A program made the position numbers and the translations under genes. Positions 17,876-25,123 of a stretch of 64,000 bases of DNA are shown here, piece after piece (the stretch's first letter is position 1; each line of letters begins with the position of its first letter). The stretch is taken from the NCBI GenBank assembly GCA_040755695.1, contig JBFMAK010000001.1:316637-380636 (forward strand), given 5' to 3'. A model generated the notes under the pieces. It saw only the letters and a program-made list of their open reading frames with translations. It was not told the origin of the DNA and did no database searches. Source of the stretch: Candidatus Diapherotrites archaeon (GTDB taxonomy: Archaea; Iainarchaeota; Iainarchaeia; Iainarchaeales; 1-14-0-10-31-34).

Positions 17876-20357
17876 ATACTTCCTGATAGCAGGATTAATT
17901 CTAATAGTAATAGCAATTGCTGGCACAGCAAAAGCCACTACACTAGAAGGGCAATTCAATGCCTCAACCTACCAATGCCAGACAACACAAGAAATATTCA
18001 ATTTATGCAATGACACAGGCGGAACACAAATATACTCAGTTTACACTACAGGCGAACAAAGCGCTTGGATGCAGTTAAGACCCTTAAAGCTTTCCCTCCA
18101 GCCAAATGAATGCGCAGACATTTACGCCTTCATTACCCCTCCATGCTACTCAAATGCAGGCAATTACACAATAGGGGTAGAAGCAAAAGCATCAGACATA
18201 ACAAGAAAAGAATTCAGCCTTTCAGTGCTTCAAGGCCACACCCTAGACTTGAGCATTGACCAAGAAGCAAAAGAAGGCTTCCAATGCGAAAAAAAGAATT
18301 ACTCCTTAAACATAAAAAACACAGGACGCTTTGATGAGAGAGTGAAATTGAGCGTTACAGGAATTCCAAGCGACTGGTTCTTGCTTGACTCAGAGCTTCC
18401 AATAATACTAAAAGGAGAAACAATGCAAGTAAACCTCTCAGTTCAAGCGCCATGCAATGCAGAATTAAAGGAATACAATTTCACTGCAAAAGCAGAAATA
18501 CTGAATTCAGATTTCTCTACTGAAAGAAATCTTTCTTACATAATAAGGAACGGACAGGAAGTATTGGTCTCCCTCCCAGAAAGCATTCAAGCCTGCAAGG
18601 ACGCAGAAACAAAAGGGGAAATAGAAATAAAGAACAATGGAATGCAGGCAGAAAAGCTTTCACTCTCATTAAATGCCCCTAACTGGATAACCTTAAACAC
18701 AAGCACAATCTCATTGAACCCAAATGAAAGCAAGAAAATAGAATTGACATTAAAGGAAAACGACCAGGAAGAGAAAAGCTATGACCTGGAATTTACAGCT
18801 AAATCAAGCAAATTCAATTTATCCTACACAAAAAAGGCTTTAGTTGAATTAAAAGACTGCTATAACATAAAAACACAGGTAATTTCAGCTCCAACAGAAT
18901 CCTGCCTTGAAGAAAAGCCTGAAATAAAATTCAATTTGACCAACACAGGGACAAAGGAAACAGAATTGAAATTAAGCACAGCAGGAGTGCCAGCAGAATT
19001 AAGCAAGAAGGCCTTCATAATCCAGCCAGGAGCAACAGAAGAAATGACTGCATTATTGGACCCAGCAGCATTGAGCGCAGTTGGAGGCATCAAATTCAAA
19101 CTGCTTTTGGACTCAGAGCATTTCCATTCAAGCACTGACACTGAAATAAACTTCTCGAAATGCTACAGCGCAAGCCTTGAATTGCAGGGCCTCAAGCTCT
19201 GCAAGAAGGTATCAGGAATGAATTCCTCAGTAAAATTAACCAACCAAGGAACAAAAAAGCAGTTGTTCTTCATTGACTCAAGCATTGACTGGATAAAGCC
19301 AGAGCAGAAAAGCTTTGAATTAAACTCCGGAGAAAGCAAGGTGATCAACCTGTTCATTGACGTTCCAGAAAAAGCAACAGAGCAAGAATTCACGATAACA
19401 GCAAAATCAGAGCAATTAGAATTAAAGCAAAAAGCAAATATAAGTTACGGAACATTAACGCAATGCTTTAAGGTTGACTTAATTCCATCAGACAAAATTT
19501 TGGACATAAATGCAGGCGAAGGAAAGATAACAACCTTAAAAATAACAAACAAGGGCGTAACAAAACAGAAGGTAAGCATTTCAGTTAAAGACAATGAATG
19601 GACCTACTTCGACCCAAAGCAACTGGAGATACCAAAAGATGAGACAAGAGAGGCATACATCTACTTCAATCCACCTTATGACTTCAAGGAAGACACAGCA
19701 GTAATAGTGCTTAAGGCAGAAACAGACTACGGTTTTGTGACCACAACAGAATTCAAGCTGAACATATTCGGAGGCTCAATTGCATTGACCTTGAACCCGC
19801 AAGAAATAAAAATAGTTGAAGCAAAGATTTCAGGAATAACAGAGGAAAAATTCAGGGAAGTTGAAGTTCTCTTAAGCCTTTCAAACGACACCAATTCGAC
19901 AATAAAAATAATGGACATGAAAGCAAAAGACCTTAACGCATTATTCATTGTAAGCAATCCAGTAGTGAAAAGCAAGTCCTCAATCACGATAAAAATGCAG
20001 TTCACAGCAGACGAGAATGTTGACTTGAACAAGCTTGTGGTTCCAATCACTATTACAACAGACAAGGGAATTTACGTTAAAGAAGTCCCAGTGAAAGTAT
20101 TTGCAGAAAAAGCCAAAGCAAAGGAAGGCAAGAAGGCACAGCCAACAGGCCTCTCAGCATTATTCAAGGACACCCAAAAGCTTTCAATAGTCCTCCTAAT
20201 AATAATCGTGGTACTATTGATTGCATTCATTGCAGTCAAATCCAGAAGCATGGCCTCAAAATCAGGGGAACCAAAAGAAAAAGAGGAAAGCCTTGCGCTG
20301 GAATCCATTAAATCAGCAGTCACAAAAAAGAAAACCAGAAAGAAAAGGAAAAGATAA
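17856..20357 (+). CDS. Very large secreted membrane-anchored protein with repeated beta domains
   Basis: 833 residues. The first ATG (17856) follows GGGGG by only 3 nt; a second ATG at 17862 has better spacing and also opens the signal peptide (NKYFLIAGLILIVIAIAGTA). The ectodomain has at least seven modules of about 100 residues, many starting after a paired cysteine (FQCEKKNYSLNIKNTG, IQACKDAETKGEIEIKNNG, SCLEEKPEIKFNLTNTG, KLCKKVSGMNSSVKLTNQG). These are internal repeats of one domain with the NEW3-type proline/asparagine turn. A C-terminal TM helix (LSIVLLIIIVVLLIAFIAV) is followed by a tail ending in KKKTRKKRKR. The cysteine spacing suggests one disulfide per repeat. Probably an extended surface stalk. 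Confidence 0.82.
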   Translation: MKMRLNKYFLIAGLILIVIAIAGTAKATTLEGQFNASTYQCQTTQEIFNLCNDTGGTQIYSVYTTGEQSAWMQLRPLKLSLQPNECADIYAFITPPCYSNAGNYTIGVEAKASDITRKEFSLSVLQGHTLDLSIDQEAKEGFQCEKKNYSLNIKNTGRFDERVKLSVTGIPSDWFLLDSELPIILKGETMQVNLSVQAPCNAELKEYNFTAKAEILNSDFSTERNLSYIIRNGQEVLVSLPESIQACKDAETKGEIEIKNNGMQAEKLSLSLNAPNWITLNTSTISLNPNESKKIELTLKENDQEEKSYDLEFTAKSSKFNLSYTKKALVELKDCYNIKTQVISAPTESCLEEKPEIKFNLTNTGTKETELKLSTAGVPAELSKKAFIIQPGATEEMTALLDPAALSAVGGIKFKLLLDSEHFHSSTDTEINFSKCYSASLELQGLKLCKKVSGMNSSVKLTNQGTKKQLFFIDSSIDWIKPEQKSFELNSGESKVINLFIDVPEKATEQEFTITAKSEQLELKQKANISYGTLTQCFKVDLIPSDKILDINAGEGKITTLKITNKGVTKQKVSISVKDNEWTYFDPKQLEIPKDETREAYIYFNPPYDFKEDTAVIVLKAETDYGFVTTTEFKLNIFGGSIALTLNPQEIKIVEAKISGITEEKFREVEVLLSLSNDTNSTIKIMDMKAKDLNALFIVSNPVVKSKSSITIKMQFTADENVDLNKLVVPITITTDKGIYVKEVPVKVFAEKAKAKEGKKAQPTGLSALFKDTQKLSIVLLIIIVVLLIAFIAVKSRSMASKSGEPKEKEESLALESIKSAVTKKKTRKKRKR

Positions 20358-20393
20358 TTTTTTTTTTCCTTTCTTTTTCTATTTTTTTCATTT

Positions 20394-21149
20394 TCATTTT
20401 ATCGGGCAGACAAGCCTTGCAATTGAAGGGCTTTCAATTAATAAAGCCTTTTCTTTTTCTTCTAATCCTTCTTCGGGCTTCTCGTGAAGGAACAATAAAA
20501 CCTTTCTTCCGTCAAACACCATGAACCTGTTGTGCTTTACTGAATGCTTTAATGCCACTAAGTCTTTTGCTTTAGCGCTCAATTCCTTTCCTTTAGGGCT
20601 GCAGAGATTAGAGGAAAGCTCCACATTCACTCCCTTCCTCTTCAATGACTTGAATTTGTGCTTGAAGGCCTCAATTTTCTTTAGTGCATTTGCCTCTGAA
20701 GTGGAAATTATAACGCTTTCACTGGCTGAACTCAATGCATTGCCTATTGCCCCGTAAATGTTTCTCCTTCCATGCAATAGCCAGACTCCAGCAGAGCCCA
20801 ACTCTTTCCCTTTTCCTTTTCTTTCCATTGCGCTCTTGCCAATCAATTCCTTTATCCTGCTTAAATCCTCCAGTTCTGACTCAAAATTCTTCTTCCTTAA
20901 TTCGCTGAAATTATTTAATGCCGCATCAGGATTCAATGCCTTGAATTTTAATGGCCTTCCAATGCTAAAGACAACAAAGCCCTTGTTCTTTAATCCAACA
21001 AGGACATCGTATACCCTTGCCCTTGGAATTCCTGCCTCAGAGCTTATCTCTGATGCAGTTGCAGTATTAAGCCCTAACAGGGCACTGTAAGTCTTGGATT
21101 CATATTCGTTCAAGCCTGTTCTCTTAAGCAGACTTATTAGCTCGCTCAT
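20394..21149 (-). CDS. TrmB-family transcriptional regulator
   Basis: 251 residues. The N-terminal winged helix is typical TrmB: LKRTGLNEYESKTYSALLGL, then TASEISSEAGIPRARVYDVLVGLKNKGFV. A helical linker follows, and a PLD-like C-terminal sensor (VIISTSEANALKKIEAFKHK, HNRFMVFDGRKVLLFLH). TrmB proteins in archaea respond to sugars or sugar phosphates, or act as global regulators; the ligand here is unknown. It is convergent with the three-gene surface operon and has the same orientation as the secreted-protein genes downstream. A likely target is the surface block or sugar metabolism, but no operator was identified. Confidence 0.88.
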   Translation of the reverse strand: MSELISLLKRTGLNEYESKTYSALLGLNTATASEISSEAGIPRARVYDVLVGLKNKGFVVFSIGRPLKFKALNPDAALNNFSELRKKNFESELEDLSRIKELIGKSAMERKGKGKELGSAGVWLLHGRRNIYGAIGNALSSASESVIISTSEANALKKIEAFKHKFKSLKRKGVNVELSSNLCSPKGKELSAKAKDLVALKHSVKHNRFMVFDGRKVLLFLHEKPEEGLEEKEKALLIESPSIARLVCPIK

Positions 21150-21242
21150 CCTCTTGCCTCAAAAAAACCCAGAATTCGATTATATATGAGCAGTTTTACT
21201 TTTTAATGCTTTCTATTCAATCAACAAAAAAAAAGAATTTAA

Positions 21243-22925
21243 TTAAGACGCCTTGAATACCCCTGAAACAAACTCCCAGTCAATGCACGCAAGGCACTGC
21301 TCCACAGAAGAACAGGAAACGCACGAAGAAGGGGCAGTAGGCTGCGCCTCTATTGCTTCCTCTTCAATTGTAATTGAGGCTGCCTCACAGCTTGGCTCAA
21401 CATACAATTCCTTTCCTGCCGCAAGCATTAAATCGCATTTTCCGTCTGCAGGATCGCTTTTGTCCATGCAGGAAAAGAACTCAAATTTTATTCCATCCCA
21501 GCCTTTTACTGTGATTGTGTCAGCAGAAGAACTTGCCGTAATATAATACTTGTTTGACTTTAAATCCGAGTAATTTATTGTCTTAGAGCTTGACTCCTTA
21601 AAGCCTGTTAGACTACCTGGAGTGCTTTTTGAAGGCTTATTGTCATTAATTCCAATAAACAACTTCCTGCCTGCCTTTAAGTTCTCAAATTTTATGTCAA
21701 AGTCCCCTTTCTGCAATCCCAAAACCCTGAAAGGATAATTATCTTCAATCTTACAATAATGGTCTCCGGTGCAGGCCTGAGAGACAACCTTTACCTGCAT
21801 GTTTCCTCCAACACTACTGCAGTCAATTTTTTGTGTTGAGGGTATTCCTGTTTCCGGAATACAGCATTTAACTGCTGCAGAGCCAGAACAATAGCCTGAA
21901 ACAGTCTTCCAGTTCTTTCCGTCCTTTTTATCTGAATTCCAGCTATCACAAGTTGAAACATACTGGCAGGAATAATCAGAATAAAGAGCCTTGCACGCTG
22001 TACCAATATACTGTGCATCGCTTGGTTGAGGTGCTGGAGGCTGTTCTTGGGTTGTTGGAGGGGCAGTTGCTGTTTTTGCTGCTTTTATTGAATATGAAAC
22101 TTCAACTGTGTAATTTCCTTTGCTGTCAGGTTTCTCTTCTTTAGGCACAAACCTTATTTTCTGGAGATATTTTGTTTCTGGGTCCTTCCACACATGGAAA
22201 ATGTGCTCAGTGAAGCTTTTCATTGAAACCTTTGCTCCAATTACTGCATCAGTAGATGAGCCCTTGTAAACACCTATGAATACTATTTGGTCACCGCCCA
22301 TTTCATCAATTACTTGTTCAATTTTTAAGTAATAATCCAAGTCATCCAATTTTACTTTTGTTCCATCCTTGTTCAGCTTGACTGTTAATTTGTTATTGAA
22401 CAGGCTTGCTTCAACTTCAGCTACTTTCTGTTGTACTTTGGTTGCTGCAACAGTCTTTCCTAAATCTGTTTTGAGTATTTCAACCTGCATGATAATAATT
22501 TTCTCTGCCTGATCGTAATTTGTGGAAGTTACCTGCAGAATAGTTTGTGAGGTATACCATCCTGTTAAGTAGCATGTGGCAGAACCTTTTCCATTCTCTA
22601 ATAAGACATACAAATTCCAGAAATCAAGTAGTCCTGGATTGCAGGCAAGCTCAATTTTCTTTGTTTTGTTATTAGGATCAGAGTACAAGAACACTTTTAC
22701 GTGCTGGTATTCCACTGGGCCTCTGTACCCTGTTGTATTCCAAGTTTTTTCAAAAAACAGTTCTATTTTTGCGTCATTGTGATTAATGTAATCGCGCTCT
22801 CCTACCTTTAATACGACCTCGTATTTCGTGTCGCTTATTTTATTTACTGAGGATGCGCCTGCAAAATTCATTAATCCAATTAATATGATTGCAGTTAAAA
22901 TCCCCAAAATAATTTTTTTGTTCAT
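21243..22925 (-). CDS. Large secreted cysteine-containing protein
   Basis: 560 residues, family not recognised. A signal peptide (KKIILGILTAIILIGLMNFAG) is followed by a beta-rich domain to about residue 290, then a Thr/Pro/Gln linker (TAPPTTQEQPPAPQPSD) and a cysteine-rich part (CKALYSDYSCQYVSTCDSW, KCCIPETG, CTGDHYCKIEDNYPFRV). A third region and a final tight cluster (SSCVSCSSVEQCLACIDW) follow. There is no C-terminal TM helix, so it may be released or held by other proteins. The disulfide-like clusters imply an oxidising exterior. Its start lies inside the tandem stem-loop leader described separately. Together with the genes at 22987-30396 it forms a same-strand block of secreted proteins. 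Confidence 0.75.
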   Translation of the reverse strand: MNKKIILGILTAIILIGLMNFAGASSVNKISDTKYEVVLKVGERDYINHNDAKIELFFEKTWNTTGYRGPVEYQHVKVFLYSDPNNKTKKIELACNPGLLDFWNLYVLLENGKGSATCYLTGWYTSQTILQVTSTNYDQAEKIIIMQVEILKTDLGKTVAATKVQQKVAEVEASLFNNKLTVKLNKDGTKVKLDDLDYYLKIEQVIDEMGGDQIVFIGVYKGSSTDAVIGAKVSMKSFTEHIFHVWKDPETKYLQKIRFVPKEEKPDSKGNYTVEVSYSIKAAKTATAPPTTQEQPPAPQPSDAQYIGTACKALYSDYSCQYVSTCDSWNSDKKDGKNWKTVSGYCSGSAAVKCCIPETGIPSTQKIDCSSVGGNMQVKVVSQACTGDHYCKIEDNYPFRVLGLQKGDFDIKFENLKAGRKLFIGINDNKPSKSTPGSLTGFKESSSKTINYSDLKSNKYYITASSSADTITVKGWDGIKFEFFSCMDKSDPADGKCDLMLAAGKELYVEPSCEAASITIEEEAIEAQPTAPSSCVSCSSVEQCLACIDWEFVSGVFKAS

Positions 22926-22972
22926 TTAAATTTTCTCCTAAAATTTAAATATTTCAAAACGTTTTTTGAAAT
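22924..22972 (-). promoter_or_regulatory. Tandem stem-loop leader, copy A (Shine-Dalgarno sequence in the loop)
   Basis: Read on the minus strand, the first stem has 9-bp arms ATTTCAAAA/TTTTGAAAT (22964-22972 and 22951-22959) around a 4-nt loop. The second has 11-bp arms ATTTAAATTTT/AAAATTTAAAT (22940-22950 and 22924-22934) with loop AGGAG, the ribosome site, and the arm runs straight into the ATG of the 560-residue protein. A second copy with compensating changes lies at 59616-59664. The layout suggests translational control, but an AT-rich promoter palindrome is an alternative. Confidence 0.6.
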
Positions 22973-22986
22973 CATTTTTTTTCTCC

Positions 22987-23595
22987 TTAACAGTATGCCT
23001 TGAATTCATTGAATGAACCCTTTAAATCGCTTATTTGGGGTGTGCTTGTGCTCATGGTTAGTGCTTTTATTCCTGCTGAAGACGCCTGCCCTGGATTAGA
23101 GGCCGTGAATGAAGCCAATTCCTCATTATAGAAATTTGTTTTGGTGTAACTGTCTTCAATATCTTTCAAAATATTATCAATCTTTGAGGTATTGCTGCAC
23201 ATCTTGTCCGGGTCATAATTCAGTGACTCAAGGAATGCGACGCCATCTAGGACATTCTTTCTTGCAATTGAAGCATCAACCAAATCAATCTCAATTCCCG
23301 CCAATTCATTCAATTTATCAATATCCTCTGTTTTAGTGTAATATGCGAGGCCTACCTTGAAATCAGTTAAATCACCTTTAAGGGAATTAAGCCTTGATTC
23401 CTGTATTGCGCTCAGGGCTGCATCATCATTCAATTCCTTTGCGCTGATGCCGTTATTGCCCCAAATGGCATTCAATTGGGTGACCCCTTCATTAAAGGGG
23501 AGGTTTTTCTCTTCAGGCTGCCTCAAATAATACCAGTAGTAAATTCCGCCCAACACTATCAATACTACAATTATTGCCAGAACAGCTTTATTCAT
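22987..23595 (-). CDS. Signal-anchored extracytoplasmic helical protein
   Basis: 202 residues from the ATG at 23595; a TTG two codons upstream is possible. A TATA-like ATTTAAAAATAA sits about 30 nt upstream, so the message is probably leaderless. One N-terminal TM helix (AVLAIIVVLIVLGGIYYWYY) anchors a mostly alpha-helical ectodomain without a recognised family. Only two cysteines are present, near the C-terminus (KMCSNTSK and the terminal YC). The gene lies 61 nt upstream of the 560-residue secreted protein on the same strand, with the stem-loop leader in the gap. The function is unknown. Confidence 0.7.
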   Translation of the reverse strand: MNKAVLAIIVVLIVLGGIYYWYYLRQPEEKNLPFNEGVTQLNAIWGNNGISAKELNDDAALSAIQESRLNSLKGDLTDFKVGLAYYTKTEDIDKLNELAGIEIDLVDASIARKNVLDGVAFLESLNYDPDKMCSNTSKIDNILKDIEDSYTKTNFYNEELASFTASNPGQASSAGIKALTMSTSTPQISDLKGSFNEFKAYC

Positions 23596-23642
23596 CTGCA
23601 ATCAATCAAAATAATGTTCTTCTTTATTTTTAAATGTTTTTA

Positions 23643-24410
23643 CTAGCGGCTGTTTTTTCTTTGCTTTTTGGGCCATTTTTTTATTGTGTTGAAGCAGTAA
23701 CTGAATTTTGGCAGTTCACCAAAAACAATGTTTCCCAGCTCTTTTGAAAAGTATTTTTGCCTTGCTTTCATTTTTTGCAGTAATGTTTTCCTGGCAAAAT
23801 GCATGTCGTAATACTCTAATTTTTTTTCAATGAGAGCCTCATTAAAAGCAATCCCTTTCTCTTTAACCAAAAAAAACAAGTCATAAAAATCCCTTGCCTT
23901 GTCCCTGCTAAAAATTGCCCTTACCTTTTCTGCCCCGACCTCCTCCAAATCCATGCCCTGAATATGCTTTACAGGCAACTGGTATGCAGGAAAATCAGCT
24001 TTTATAGGCAAAGCCTTTTTTGTGATGGGTTCACGCCTGCTTATTTCAACATACACCCTGCACAAATCAATTTCCCCTGTATTAAGGGGCCCTTTGGCGC
24101 TTATCCTGAAAGATAAACTTCTTTCATTGTCTGCAATTATTTTCAGCTTATTTTCTATTCCAAAAAGTTCTAAGTCTTTTGAAACCGTTTCAGCAGTGTT
24201 ATTTAATCCTTTTTCTGAAACAGTGAAGTCGAGGTCTTCAGAAAACCTTTTCAGGCCGTGAAAAAACCACAAATAGGTTCCTCCCTTGAAAACAACAGGT
24301 TTTTCTGCAATAATTGCAAGAATCAATGCTTGAACGTAATGCTTTTCCTGCTGCCATGGCTTCAGACCATTAATTTTTGCAAGCCTAATTAAAGTTTCCT
24401 TGTCAATCAT
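23643..24410 (-). CDS. AbiEii/AbiGii-type nucleotidyltransferase toxin
   Basis: 255 residues of the nucleotidyltransferase fold used by AbiEii toxins (PF08843). The active-site layout is clear: VFKGGTYLWFFHGL holds the GG-x-x-L loop, followed by RFSEDLDFTVSEKG with the two catalytic aspartates. The later conserved motif DLEEVGAEKVRAIFSRDKARDFYDLFFL is also diagnostic. Toxins of this family transfer nucleotides to tRNA or other targets and block growth. The AbiEi-like antitoxin gene lies 15 nt upstream on the same strand, the normal order for this type IV toxin-antitoxin system, which often gives phage or plasmid defence. All key residues look intact. Confidence 0.88.
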   Translation of the reverse strand: MIDKETLIRLAKINGLKPWQQEKHYVQALILAIIAEKPVVFKGGTYLWFFHGLKRFSEDLDFTVSEKGLNNTAETVSKDLELFGIENKLKIIADNERSLSFRISAKGPLNTGEIDLCRVYVEISRREPITKKALPIKADFPAYQLPVKHIQGMDLEEVGAEKVRAIFSRDKARDFYDLFFLVKEKGIAFNEALIEKKLEYYDMHFARKTLLQKMKARQKYFSKELGNIVFGELPKFSYCFNTIKKWPKKQRKNSR

Positions 24411-24425
24411 TTTCCATCATTTCTT

Positions 24426-24980
24426 TTATTTTTTTGCTGCTCTTCCCTTAAAGGCTTTCAGCAAGCCTTTGACCTTTGAAAAATCCAGTTTTTCAGAATA
24501 TTCAATTAAATCTTTCTTTGCGTACAAGTTAAGGTAAAAGCCATCAACAAATGCTTTCCCAGGCTCTGCAACAAAAACATAACTCTTGCCTTTAAGGTGT
24601 TTCCTGTAACCAAAAAACAAAGAACTTGGAATCTTATGGTAAACAATGCCTAACCCTTCATATTTCAAAGAGTTTTTGGGCGTAACGCATTCAATGTTCC
24701 TTGGAATTTGCTTAATTATACCGTGAAACAAAAGAGCTGAATCAAGAGAAACATAGGAAGGCTCAACCAACTGCGTTGCAATAACATGACTGTCATTTTC
24801 AAACGAAATCACGCCCTTCAAAACCCTGACAGCCAAGCCTTTCTCTACAAGGCGGGAAGAATAAACAGTGGAAATCGCCTTGCTTTTTCCAATGAGATTG
24901 GCGAGCTGTTGGACAGAAAACACAGAGCGGCCTGAACTCCACGCAAGGTCCCTGATCCTGTACAAAGACAGTTCTTTCAC
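24426..24980 (-). CDS. AbiEi-type winged-helix antitoxin
   Basis: 184 residues with a GTG start. The N-terminus is a winged helix (VFSVQQLANLIGKSKAISTV, then RLVEKGLAVRVLKGVISF) and the C-terminal domain has the AbiEi-family pattern EPSYVSLDSALLFHGI, CVTPKNS, YHKIPSSLFFGY. Antitoxins of this family neutralise AbiEii and repress their own operon by binding inverted repeats at the promoter. That matches the 28-bp palindrome just upstream (24991-25018). A TATA-like CTTAAATA at about 25031-25039 precedes it. Together with the toxin gene this is a complete module sitting between two secreted-protein genes, so it was probably inserted there by transfer. Confidence 0.83.
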   Translation of the reverse strand: MKELSLYRIRDLAWSSGRSVFSVQQLANLIGKSKAISTVYSSRLVEKGLAVRVLKGVISFENDSHVIATQLVEPSYVSLDSALLFHGIIKQIPRNIECVTPKNSLKYEGLGIVYHKIPSSLFFGYRKHLKGKSYVFVAEPGKAFVDGFYLNLYAKKDLIEYSEKLDFSKVKGLLKAFKGRAAKK

Positions 24981-24990
24981 TCAACATCAC

Positions 24991-25018
24991 TCCAAAATAA
25001 CAATATTGTTATATTGGA
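24991..25018. promoter_or_regulatory. 28-bp near-perfect palindrome, probable AbiEi operator
   Basis: TCCAAAATAACAAT is followed directly by ATTGTTATATTGGA; 13 of 14 positions pair. It begins 11 bp upstream of the antitoxin start, just downstream of the TATA-like box, where a bound repressor would block transcription. Known AbiEi antitoxins act on inverted repeats at this position. Confidence 0.7.
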
Positions 25019-25123
25019 ATGACAGAACACTATTTAAGCATTTCTTTTCAAGCAGAGCCAAAAACAAAAAAAATAAAAAAAAGAGAAGGAATTGGAATTC
25101 CTTCTTTTAGCCTAATTTTTTTT

